DNA of 64,000 nt, from the NCBI GenBank assembly GCA_019163375.1, contig JAFLKK010000001.1:60183-124182 (forward strand), read 5' to 3'. The notes below the pieces were generated by a model, which worked only from the letters and a program-made list of their open reading frames with translations, did not search any database and had not been told where the DNA came from. Made by a program: the position numbers and the translations under genes. Below are positions 46,181 to 53,863 of this stretch, one piece after another. The DNA is from Paludibacter sp. (lineage in GTDB: Bacteria > Bacteroidota > Bacteroidia > Bacteroidales > Paludibacteraceae). The first letter of the stretch is position 1; the number at the start of each line of letters is the position of its first letter.

Positions 46181-48280
46181 TTACCTTTTTTTTATTAAAA
46201 TTTTATTCATTTCATAAGTCGTATCTGCAATATGGTCTATGAGAGATAACCGATGAGTAATAAGTAATATGATTGAATTCTTTTTTATTTTTTCCAATAT
46301 GCAGATTACTAATTTCTCTGTATTTTTATCTAATGCTGCTGTAGGCTCATCAAGTATGTAAAATTGAGGTTGTCGGTATAAAACGCGTAGCAATCCAATA
46401 ATTTGTTTTTGACCACCTGAAAGATTGACTCCTTCTTCACCTACTAGTGTCATTAATCCATTAGGCAGATTTAAAATAAACCCGCTCAGATCATATTGAT
46501 TTATAATTTCTTGTAACAATTCATTATTGCAGTTGTCATCTAATACTATATTATATAATACATTTCCATTAAAAATATGAACTTCTTGTGGTATTACCCC
46601 CATTCTACTTCTCCAACTTTCAATAGAGATATGTTGTAATTCATGTTCATTGTTTACAACGATTTTTCCCTTCTCCCACGGATAAAACTTCTGCAAGATA
46701 TTTGCTAATGTCGTTTTACCACTTCCGCTTTCACCAATTATTGCAGTAATAGTCCCTTTGGATAAAGTTATATTAACATTTTCGAAAAGTGGTTTCCTGC
46801 CTGCAAAGCAGAAACTAATATCTTTTAATTCTATGCTATTTAGTTCATCAATATCTTCTCCCTCTTCAAACTCCTTTTCTACAGAAATGAAATCGTACAT
46901 TCTATCGAAGGCAACTTTAGCCTCATTTATTGGAATAAATACAAGAGCTAAATTTCCAATTGAAGGGAGTAACGAACCTGAGATGCCTAGAATTGCCATT
47001 AGCTCTCCTAATTTCAACTCTTTATTGAGGACAGCAATAGTAGTGTAACACAAAATACATATCAAAAAAATCACCCCGGCAAAGCCAGCTTGCCAAGACA
47101 TCCGGATGTTTATTAAACCTAAATCGAAAATTTTGTCCTGAAAATTATGATAAACATTGATACTGTTTTTTTCAAAAAAGCCTTGTTTGGAATCGTTTTT
47201 TACAGTGGCAATTCCCTGAATTGTAGCAATATAATTGCTTTCGTTCAACGCATAAGCTTGCATTATAGATTTTTGTGAAAAAATAATCTTTTTACGATTA
47301 CGATAAATGAGATAAAAATAAATGGGTAGACTTGTTAAACAGATCAATGCTATTTGCCATGAATACACCCAAAGTATAATAATAGATATTAAGCAAATCA
47401 TGGAATCTAAAACAGTACTACTTACTATTGATTTAATTACATCTTGTATTCTATGGGTATCATTTAGACGAGCAACAAGTTCGCCTATTTTTCTATTGTC
47501 GAAAAAAATCTTAGGGAGCTGCAATATGTTTTTAAAGAAATTTGTATTAACCCTGTTATTGAAATCTCGTGATTGTTTTAATATTATAAATTCTCGTAGT
47601 ACCATAAACCCAACACGAAGTATCAACAGTAATGCCAACAAAATAATTCCCGAAATAAGCTTATGGATATTATGTGCCGGAAGTATGTTATCTATTAATT
47701 TTTGAGAAAAAATAGACATTGCCATTCCTAACAGCGCTATACACATTCCAATTAGAACTGTAAAAAACAACAACTTATAATCAACTTTTAAAAGTTGAAT
47801 AAACAGTTTTCGTTTTTTTTTACTTGTAGCTTTAGTGGTTCTAAAGTTTTTGTTGGGAGATAATATTAAACAAAACCGTTTTTTCCAATACAAATCAAGT
47901 TCTTTTTCAGTTAAGTATTTGACTTCGGTTGCAGGGTCTCCAATCAGAAAGCCATCTTCAGCATTATATCCGTAACATACTACATAGTGCTCCAAACCAT
48001 CTTCATATAAGAAATGGAGTACTACAGGAACTTCGTTATTTTTCAATTCTCGAATTTCTCCACGAACTCCACTTGCTTCAAAACCCATTTTCTCGGCTGT
48101 TTGATATAGACCGAACAATGTAGTGCCTTGCATAGTAGTACCACTCAGTTCACGAAGTCGCTCTATTGATTCGCTGCCTCCATAATACTGTATAATTGAA
48201 AGCAAACATGCAACTCCACAATCTGATTGGTAGCGTTGTAATATATGATCCTTTCGTATTTGTTTTAATTTATATCTCAT
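46181..48280 (-). CDS. C39-peptidase-containing ABC exporter (PCAT) for double-glycine peptides
   Basis: The 699-residue protein combines three parts. Residues 1 to about 135 are a C39 peptidase with Cys21 in QSDCGVACL, His98 in LEHYVV and Asp115 in IGDPA. Residues about 160-440 form the membrane domain with six helices. Residues about 480-699 are the ATPase with Walker A IGESGSGKTT, signature NLSGGQKQ and Walker B FYILDEPTAALD. Such proteins cut precursors after a double-glycine-type site and export the core in one step. It fits the precursor at 51785-51964. No HlyD-type adaptor gene is nearby. Confidence 0.95.
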   Translation of the reverse strand: MRYKLKQIRKDHILQRYQSDCGVACLLSIIQYYGGSESIERLRELSGTTMQGTTLFGLYQTAEKMGFEASGVRGEIRELKNNEVPVVLHFLYEDGLEHYVVCYGYNAEDGFLIGDPATEVKYLTEKELDLYWKKRFCLILSPNKNFRTTKATSKKKRKLFIQLLKVDYKLLFFTVLIGMCIALLGMAMSIFSQKLIDNILPAHNIHKLISGIILLALLLILRVGFMVLREFIILKQSRDFNNRVNTNFFKNILQLPKIFFDNRKIGELVARLNDTHRIQDVIKSIVSSTVLDSMICLISIIILWVYSWQIALICLTSLPIYFYLIYRNRKKIIFSQKSIMQAYALNESNYIATIQGIATVKNDSKQGFFEKNSINVYHNFQDKIFDLGLINIRMSWQAGFAGVIFLICILCYTTIAVLNKELKLGELMAILGISGSLLPSIGNLALVFIPINEAKVAFDRMYDFISVEKEFEEGEDIDELNSIELKDISFCFAGRKPLFENVNITLSKGTITAIIGESGSGKTTLANILQKFYPWEKGKIVVNNEHELQHISIESWRSRMGVIPQEVHIFNGNVLYNIVLDDNCNNELLQEIINQYDLSGFILNLPNGLMTLVGEEGVNLSGGQKQIIGLLRVLYRQPQFYILDEPTAALDKNTEKLVICILEKIKKNSIILLITHRLSLIDHIADTTYEMNKILIKKR

Positions 48281-48306
48281 TCCGACAGTAAAAATTGTTA
48301 GGTAAT

Positions 48307-48831
48307 TTATTTAGTAATTTTCACCGCTTTCAATAAATAATCCACTTTTACGGCTCCATTATTTCGACTCACTAATTTCCCATTTTTGTCGTAAACCAAC
48401 GAACTAGGTAGCGTTTCAACTCCAAAAGTTTCAGAAAAAATGTTTTTATAATCGCTTAAGAAAATCACATTATCATAAATGTCTAATTTGTGAATTTTCT
48501 GAAACATTATTATTTTTTGAATAGGTTCGAAGGATACAAATATCAATTGAACACCTTTAAGTTTTCTGATATTTCTCTCAATATCTTGTGTTTCAAATTG
48601 GCAAAAATCACATTCACTGTTAAAATAAATAAAAACTACTGGCAGTTTTTTCTTCAAACTTGAATTTGTATAAGATTGACCTTGTGTTGTTTCAAATATA
48701 AATGAGGGTAAGTAGGCAATTCGGTCATCTCTTATTTTTTTTTGTTGTAAAAAAGAAAGGACTTTATAACCTGACAATATTAATACCAAAATGATTATTA
48801 TTGGCAAAGATATTTTAATGACATTTCTCAT
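48307..48831 (-). CDS. Membrane-anchored thioredoxin-like protein (CxxC)
   Basis: The 174-residue protein has one N-terminal membrane helix (about residues 7-25) and a redoxin/TlpA-like domain with Cys74-Asp-Phe-Cys77 in the segment IYFNSECDFCQFE. A later PSSLVYDKNGKLV supplies the cis-proline region. It should act on thiols outside the cytoplasm. Its place between the exporter and ABC genes, and the five cysteines of the precursor core, suggest that it forms or rearranges disulfides in the exported peptide. Its ATG overlaps the end of the upstream membrane-protein gene by 4 bases. Confidence 0.85.
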   Translation of the reverse strand: MRNVIKISLPIIIILVLILSGYKVLSFLQQKKIRDDRIAYLPSFIFETTQGQSYTNSSLKKKLPVVFIYFNSECDFCQFETQDIERNIRKLKGVQLIFVSFEPIQKIIMFQKIHKLDIYDNVIFLSDYKNIFSETFGVETLPSSLVYDKNGKLVSRNNGAVKVDYLLKAVKITK

Positions 48832-49526
48832 TTTAGACTAAAATTAAGTGATACAAACATAATAACAACTACCCATATAAACAGAGCAACTCCATAGGAA
48901 AGAAATATTATTTCTAAGGATTTCAACCAGGTTTTTTGTAATATTTTTTTTATTCCTATAACCAATATAGCCCAATACATAAATTCAAATACGTTAAACA
49001 ATTGAATTGGATATATCAACCAAACATCTAATGTTTTTCTGTCAAATAGATTAATTAATGACAAGGGAGAAAATGATTGTAACTCGTTCATTGTAAATTT
49101 AGTATGATAAAATCCAAACCAAAGTACTTTTACAAATATAGAACCCAAAGTACTCCATTGAGCCATTAGTACTATTCCCCAAGTGTCTTTAAACTTGATT
49201 TTTGGTCTCATCTCATTCAGATAGTACAATTCAATAACAAGTAGAATAATACTAGCAATTAATGTGGTGGATAGGTACAATGCAACGGGTATAAAAATAT
49301 AACTTGCCCATATCCATTGATGGCGAAGGTTAAGATAATTAGCAATAATATCTTGTGCGTATCTTTCAGAAAGATTTTGAACGATTATACTGTCAGTTTG
49401 TATGAATGTGTTAAATTCATAGGAAAACAGAATCGTCAATAATCCTATTGACAAAAAAAGTATATTGTTGCTTTTGAATAACATGGTAGATTTCAAAGTT
49501 AAAGTGCTAGTTCGGTTAAATTCCAT
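48828..49526 (-). CDS. Multi-pass membrane protein of the peptide locus (Yip1-like layout)
   Basis: The protein has 232 residues from the ATG at 49526; a TTG at 49532 is an alternative start. It has about five membrane helices and an aromatic-rich loop before the penultimate pair. The arrangement is like Yip1-type proteins found with bacteriocin ABC systems, but I cannot assign a family with certainty. It lies between the ABC ATPase (stop 3 bases before the ATG) and the thioredoxin-like gene (4-base overlap), so it is translated as part of the same unit. A transport or immunity role is likely. Confidence 0.75.
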   Translation of the reverse strand: MEFNRTSTLTLKSTMLFKSNNILFLSIGLLTILFSYEFNTFIQTDSIIVQNLSERYAQDIIANYLNLRHQWIWASYIFIPVALYLSTTLIASIILLVIELYYLNEMRPKIKFKDTWGIVLMAQWSTLGSIFVKVLWFGFYHTKFTMNELQSFSPLSLINLFDRKTLDVWLIYPIQLFNVFEFMYWAILVIGIKKILQKTWLKSLEIIFLSYGVALFIWVVVIMFVSLNFSLK

Positions 49527-49528
49527 GT

Positions 49529-50227
49529 TCAATTGCCAAAATATCTATAGATCTCAGATATATTTCCATTGTTTCTATTATCAACATCTTTAATAATTAC
49601 CCCTTTCTCCAGCAGTAGAATACGTGAAGAAACATCATGTATATAATTCAGGTTATGACTTGAAATGATTATAGTAGTTCCTTGTTGAGCATTCAAAGTT
49701 TGAAGTAGATATTTCATTTCAATTTGCGAGGTCGGATCAAGATAATTAAAAGGTTCATCCAAAATAAGAATCTCAGGATTAATAAACATGGCTCCAATAA
49801 TTCCAATCTTTTGTTTATTCCCCGATGAAAAATGACGAATATATTTTTTTTTATTTAAAATTTCGCCATTCATAAATTTTTCAAATTTTTTCAACTGTTC
49901 TCGTATTTCAGTATTACCCAATTTGTAAAGTTTGCCTATAAAAGTAAAATACTCGTCAGGAGTAAAAAAATCTATTAGAAAATTACTGTCAATAAAAGAA
50001 CCTGTAAGTAATTTCCATTCTTCATTTTTTGACACGTCTATACCATTGACATTTACATAGCCGGCATCTGCTTGAAGCAAATCAAGCATCAGACGAAATG
50101 TGGTTGTTTTACCGGCACCATTGTTCCCAATTAAACCCACCACTTCGCCTTTATTAATGGTTAATGATGAAATGCTTACAGCCACATTTTCGTTAAATAC
50201 TTTTACTAGGTCATTGATTTCTATCAT
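49529..50227 (-). CDS. ABC transporter ATP-binding protein
   Basis: The 232-residue ATPase has Walker A GLIGNNGAGKTTT (about residues 32-44), signature FSSGNKQKIG and Walker B ILILDEPFNYLD. It resembles the LanF/BcrA type that works with ABC-2 permeases rather than a peptide exporter. The partner permease is the DUF5687 gene 12 bases upstream. In peptide-producing loci such pairs commonly give the producer immunity. Confidence 0.93.
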   Translation of the reverse strand: MIEINDLVKVFNENVAVSISSLTINKGEVVGLIGNNGAGKTTTFRLMLDLLQADAGYVNVNGIDVSKNEEWKLLTGSFIDSNFLIDFFTPDEYFTFIGKLYKLGNTEIREQLKKFEKFMNGEILNKKKYIRHFSSGNKQKIGIIGAMFINPEILILDEPFNYLDPTSQIEMKYLLQTLNAQQGTTIIISSHNLNYIHDVSSRILLLEKGVIIKDVDNRNNGNISEIYRYFGN

Positions 50228-50238
50228 ACTTGTATATT

Positions 50239-51684
50239 TTAAATGTTTCTAAATCCATTCATATTCTGATATTTCCGTTTTAAAAAGCGATTATAAATAT
50301 TTCTTAACCATAACGGACTGGTAAGAGTAAACGCAATACCTAAGATTAACATAAAGTAAAGAGCAGTTGTTTCGGATGATAGCCATGCAATTATTCGTAT
50401 GATACCAAAAATAGACAAAATGCAACCCATAGATATGAGCGAATGCAAATTAACGCTTGAAACTTTTCTTAAAGATCCCAACATATCCATTCTATGTTTA
50501 TTATAAACAGCATTTTGGAAAAAGAAGAATAACATCGGGCCTCCTCCAAAAAAGAATATTGAAGTCCAAAATAAGATGGATATCTTATTGAAGGTGAATA
50601 TAATTAACAAAATTGCAAAGATTCCAAAAATGAATAAACAAACAAGATATTTAATTTTCAAAATTAAATACGGGATGTTAATTGGCAAAGTCATTAACTT
50701 ATCAAACAACATTGATTCTGCAATAAAAGTAAATTCCCCAAATGCACTTCCAACCATTAACATTGGTATAATAGAAAATAACAATCGATTAAATTGCACT
50801 TCATCTTTAGTGAAAATTAATAAAAGTAGAAAAAGTAGAAGTATAAAAACATTCCTTTTTAACTGGCTTCTTGTGATTTCTTTCAAACATAGTTTAAATA
50901 TTTCCCCATTAACACCAAAATAGTTAAACCATTTAAATTCATTTGAAGAAATAGATTTATTTCTTCCGGTTAGTTGTGTGTAAATTTCATGTTTACTATA
51001 TTTGATAAATATAATATATAAACTGGAAAATAAAAGTAAAATAACAATAAATGCTTCAATTTTATAATTTGCATTTAACAAGTTGACGACCACGACTAGA
51101 TTCGACACAACAGACAAATTGAATGCAATATACGCTAAACAGATAGCAAATATTAATGGGACAGGATAATAAAGGAATGACTTATAAACTGTTGCTGTAT
51201 TTATAAAACGAAGCAGAAAACTGATAGTTATACTTATAAAATAAAGTATAAACAGTAACAGTAATATGCTGAACAAACCATTGGTGGGATAAACTGTCAT
51301 AAAGAAGAATGGAGTCAACAAAACTACCCAAATAATATTCCATTTCGAAAGTAACTCCTTTACAAACATTAGTGAAAATATTTTATTTAGTTTGATGGGT
51401 AATGTCAGATATGGTTGAATGTCAATGTTTTTATTGGATTTGTAAAAGAATTTTATAACAATATCAACTACCCATATAAACATGAAAATGCGACAAAATG
51501 TATCGAATGGCAAGTTATCTGGATTGATAATTTTAAAAATTCGATTCAGAAAGAATCCCACAAAAACAAGGTTCGCAAACAAATAAGTAAATCCTAATAT
51601 AGATAAAATTTTTATGAAAAGTTGAGCGTCGAATACTGAGCTACGTCTTATTGAGAGAAAATAAATACGGATAAGTTCAACCAT
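50239..51684 (-). CDS. DUF5687 family ABC permease
   Basis: The 481-residue protein is hydrophobic almost throughout, with about a dozen membrane helices. Its N-terminus (LIRIYFLSIRRSS) and length match the DUF5687 family, found in Bacteroidetes next to ABC ATPases. It probably forms the membrane part of the transporter with the ATPase 12 bases downstream. Role in immunity is inferred from context only. Confidence 0.85.
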   Translation of the reverse strand: MVELIRIYFLSIRRSSVFDAQLFIKILSILGFTYLFANLVFVGFFLNRIFKIINPDNLPFDTFCRIFMFIWVVDIVIKFFYKSNKNIDIQPYLTLPIKLNKIFSLMFVKELLSKWNIIWVVLLTPFFFMTVYPTNGLFSILLLLFILYFISITISFLLRFINTATVYKSFLYYPVPLIFAICLAYIAFNLSVVSNLVVVVNLLNANYKIEAFIVILLLFSSLYIIFIKYSKHEIYTQLTGRNKSISSNEFKWFNYFGVNGEIFKLCLKEITRSQLKRNVFILLLFLLLLIFTKDEVQFNRLLFSIIPMLMVGSAFGEFTFIAESMLFDKLMTLPINIPYLILKIKYLVCLFIFGIFAILLIIFTFNKISILFWTSIFFFGGGPMLFFFFQNAVYNKHRMDMLGSLRKVSSVNLHSLISMGCILSIFGIIRIIAWLSSETTALYFMLILGIAFTLTSPLWLRNIYNRFLKRKYQNMNGFRNI

Positions 51685-51708
51685 ATAAAATAATTTATGA
51701 AAATTACC

Positions 51709-51735
51709 GTCACTCCTAATTAATTTAGGAGGTAA
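51709..51735 (-). promoter_or_regulatory. Hairpin between precursor and transporter genes
   Basis: CTCCTAA (51713-51719) pairs with TTAGGAG (51725-51731) around a 5-base loop, with a few further imperfect pairs outward. It lies 25 bases before the DUF5687 start and has no strong T-tract. It could partly stop transcription or protect the precursor mRNA. Confidence 0.4.
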
Positions 51736-51784
51736 CGATAATTTGAAAGTGCAAATTTTAATTTGAAATTAAAACGTCCTCATT

Positions 51785-51964
51785 TTAGCAATTAGCTGCG
51801 ATAGTAAAGGTGCCCGCCGCAATAGCAAAACAACCTACACCTAATTCTGATGTCAACATACCTCCGAAAAAGCAACACCATCCAGCTGCACAATTAGCAT
51901 TAAATTTTTTTCCAGCTTGAATTTCTTGCATTTCATTAATGCTTAACTTTGTCGATAAATTCAT
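51785..51964 (-). CDS. Bacteriocin-like precursor peptide with double-glycine-type leader
   Basis: A 59-residue frame starts at the ATG at 51964. The leader, residues 1-18, fits the double-glycine consensus with Leu at -12, Ser -11, Glu -8, Met -7, Ile -4 and Ala-Gly at -2/-1 (LSINEMQEIQAG). The core, 41 residues from Lys19, is hydrophobic and glycine/alanine-rich with cysteines at 25, 30, 31, 45 and 59, the last being the C-terminal residue. It has no close match that I can name. The C39 exporter, CxxC protein and ABC pair encoded downstream on the same strand are the expected machinery. It is too short for usual gene calling. Confidence 0.85.
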   Translation of the reverse strand: MNLSTKLSINEMQEIQAGKKFNANCAAGWCCFFGGMLTSELGVGCFAIAAGTFTIAANC

Positions 51965-52166
51965 ATTCTTTACATTTTACATTTATCCTACTCATGACGC
52001 TTTTCAGTTTCCGCGGCAGAATTTTTACGTTCATTCTGCAAACGTCAGATCAATAAACCCTGTTATATGTTGCGCACCATAAAACAAGAAGCTTATAACC
52101 TTGTAAGTTCGATTTATCAGCCTATTTGATTTTTTATCAATATAAGCTAAGCTATAAATCATTTCA

Positions 52167-52174
52167 CAAATGTA
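52167..52174 (-). promoter_or_regulatory. -7 element of the precursor gene promoter
   Basis: On the minus strand it reads TACATTTG, a match to TAnnTTTG, about 200 bases before the precursor ATG. No good -33 TTTG exists at 19-21 bases, which fits an activator-dependent promoter. Confidence 0.5.
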
Positions 52175-52184
52175 ATTATTATAT

Positions 52185-52252
52185 AAGTACATAAGTCATT
52201 ACGTACAGAATAGATTAGCGAGCGTTATATTTTCATGAATTAACGTACAGAA
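52185..52252. promoter_or_regulatory. Direct repeats ACGTACAGAA, possible LytTR operator
   Basis: Perfect copies lie at 52201-52210 and 52243-52252, 42 bases or four helical turns apart. An 8/10 copy (AAGTACATAA) lies at 52185-52194. Seen from the minus strand they stand 27 and about 69 bases upstream of the -7 element, the right place for an activator. The second copy overlaps the end of the lytTR gene. Confidence 0.55.
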
Positions 52253-52575
52253 ATTTGCTTTAAGTGATTTGCCAAACTTCTTAATTGCCGAGTAGATATA
52301 CACAAAATATCCCCTTTAATTTGGATTTGCCGAGATAATTTATTTATATTTTCAATGTGCGATAAATTCGCAATTGTATTCCTGTTGATTCGAAAAAAAA
52401 ATGTATCTGGCAATGAAGATTCAAAGAACCTTAGTGTCTTGCTAGAATGGCATTTAGTTCCATCTGCTAAATGGATTTCTGAACTAAAGGAGTCTACTGT
52501 GATGTAAGTAATTTTCTCAATCTCAATTAAATCTATTTTCGTTTCTGAATCAAGGATTAATTTCTTTTGTAACAT
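52240..52575 (-). CDS. LytTR-family DNA-binding regulator
   Basis: The protein has 111 residues from the ATG at 52575; a longer frame to 52626 uses TTG. It is essentially a free-standing LytTR domain: EIEKITYITVDSFSSEIHLA, then LRFFESSLPDTFFFRINRN and the C-terminal recognition part. No receiver domain or kinase is present. LytTR proteins bind paired short direct repeats and often control bacteriocin genes. It lies upstream of the precursor on the same strand, with repeats in between, so it probably activates the locus. Confidence 0.88.
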   Translation of the reverse strand: MLQKKLILDSETKIDLIEIEKITYITVDSFSSEIHLADGTKCHSSKTLRFFESSLPDTFFFRINRNTIANLSHIENINKLSRQIQIKGDILCISTRQLRSLANHLKQISVR

Positions 52576-53863
52576 GCGCTGTTTATTTTTTTCATTTCGG
52601 TTTAATGCTAATATGATAGTCTGCAAACAATGAATAAAATCTATATTTCCTTTCTTTTCATGTTGTTATATTTGATCAAACTTCTAATTTAATGTTTCTT
52701 TTATAATTAGTTTGCAATTAGCATCCGATAGTTATTTTTGTTTAATACCTACCGTATAGTTTTTTTAATCTCATTTATATTCTATAGTTTTGTATCCTCC
52801 TTTCTTTTTATAAGCAAAGAGCGGGGCGGAAGTCGGTTAAGTTGCGCTAACAATTCAATAACCGACTCCGCCTTTTGTTTTTGCTCTATTGTAAAATAAA
52901 CTCCTACGCAATAGGCTACAAAGAATCGACTTTCTAAAGATATGACTAGTCGTCAAGCACATTTTAGCGTTGTAAATAACACTGTTCAATTTGACTTGAT
53001 TGGTGCATTTTATAATTGCAGGCATTTCCAAACTCCTCCTGTTTCCAACACTTCACACATACCGAAATTTTGAAATCACGATGCGGATTCTGAATAGACT
53101 AATTCTCCATACGATCTTGGCAAGATACACCGTTTAGTTGTTGCAGGTTGATAAAAACAGTTCGTGCTTTTTACCTTTTATATTAGCTCTTTATCCTATT
53201 TTTAATCCACCGATTTTCAAATATACTAATATGCAGCGATATAGGCAAACTCATTAAGTGAATTATTGATACAAAAAATCAATTTTTGTATTATTGATTT
53301 GTATTATTTGTCGATATTTTTATATTTATTTACAAATAGCAAATTTTTCTTAAAAACATCCTAATTATTCTTCTGTTTAGCATCATTCACCTATTGTTAA
53401 GCACTTTACTAATATGAGTGCAATTTTCAAGTTGACAACTCGGTTTTTTTTTAAATAAACTTAAGTCCTTCTTTATATTTTTTTGTAATAGGGGTTGCTA
53501 CACCATTTCATTAACTACCATTTTTCTTGATTTAATTTCGCTATTCCGATGTTTGATATATTTTAATATTTAATAACATAAATAGAGCTTAATTTGCTTT
53601 TGCCAAAATAAAGTATTTATCAATTATTGAGCAATCATATTGTTGAAACAAAATTGAAGCAAAGACACTTTAAATATGAACATATGGTTAATAATATTGA
53701 GAAAGTTTTGAATAAAAAACTAGTTTGAAAAACAGGCTTCGTTACTTTAGAAATACGGCTTGTATCTACTCGATGAGGTTACAATTCAACCAGTATAAAA
53801 AAAACACTGCATATCTAACTTGATAAGCAGTGAATTTTAATAGAACCAGCAGTAGCATGTTGT
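52576..53863. other. 1.3 kb gene-poor stretch inside the mobile element
   Basis: No convincing gene was seen on either strand. The stretch holds the hairpin at 52825-52872 and several AT-rich runs. It separates the peptide locus from the mobilization genes and may contain degraded sequence, a small RNA or cis sites. Confidence 0.55.
52825..52882 (+). terminator. Terminator-like hairpin with long loop
   Basis: A 14-pair GC-rich stem with one bulged A (52825-52839 with 52859-52872) encloses a 19-base loop and is followed by TTTTGTTTTT. No plus-strand gene ends just upstream, so what it terminates is unclear. Confidence 0.5.

Noticed and set aside
51924..52034. A 36-residue minus-strand frame overlapping the precursor leader.
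   Set aside because: It is basic, lacks leader and cysteine patterns and is in another frame from the well-supported precursor.
45290..52575. Lanthipeptide, sactipeptide or thiopeptide cluster.
   Set aside because: No LanM/LanB/LanC, radical SAM, YcaO or related modification gene is present between the regulator and the last membrane protein gene.
52820..52885. The GC-rich hairpin with TAACAATTC in the loop recalled an integron attC site.
   Set aside because: One side fits GTTRRRY but no matching RYYYAAC box is present in the right place, and no integron integrase or cassette exists nearby. A terminator-like reading is simpler.
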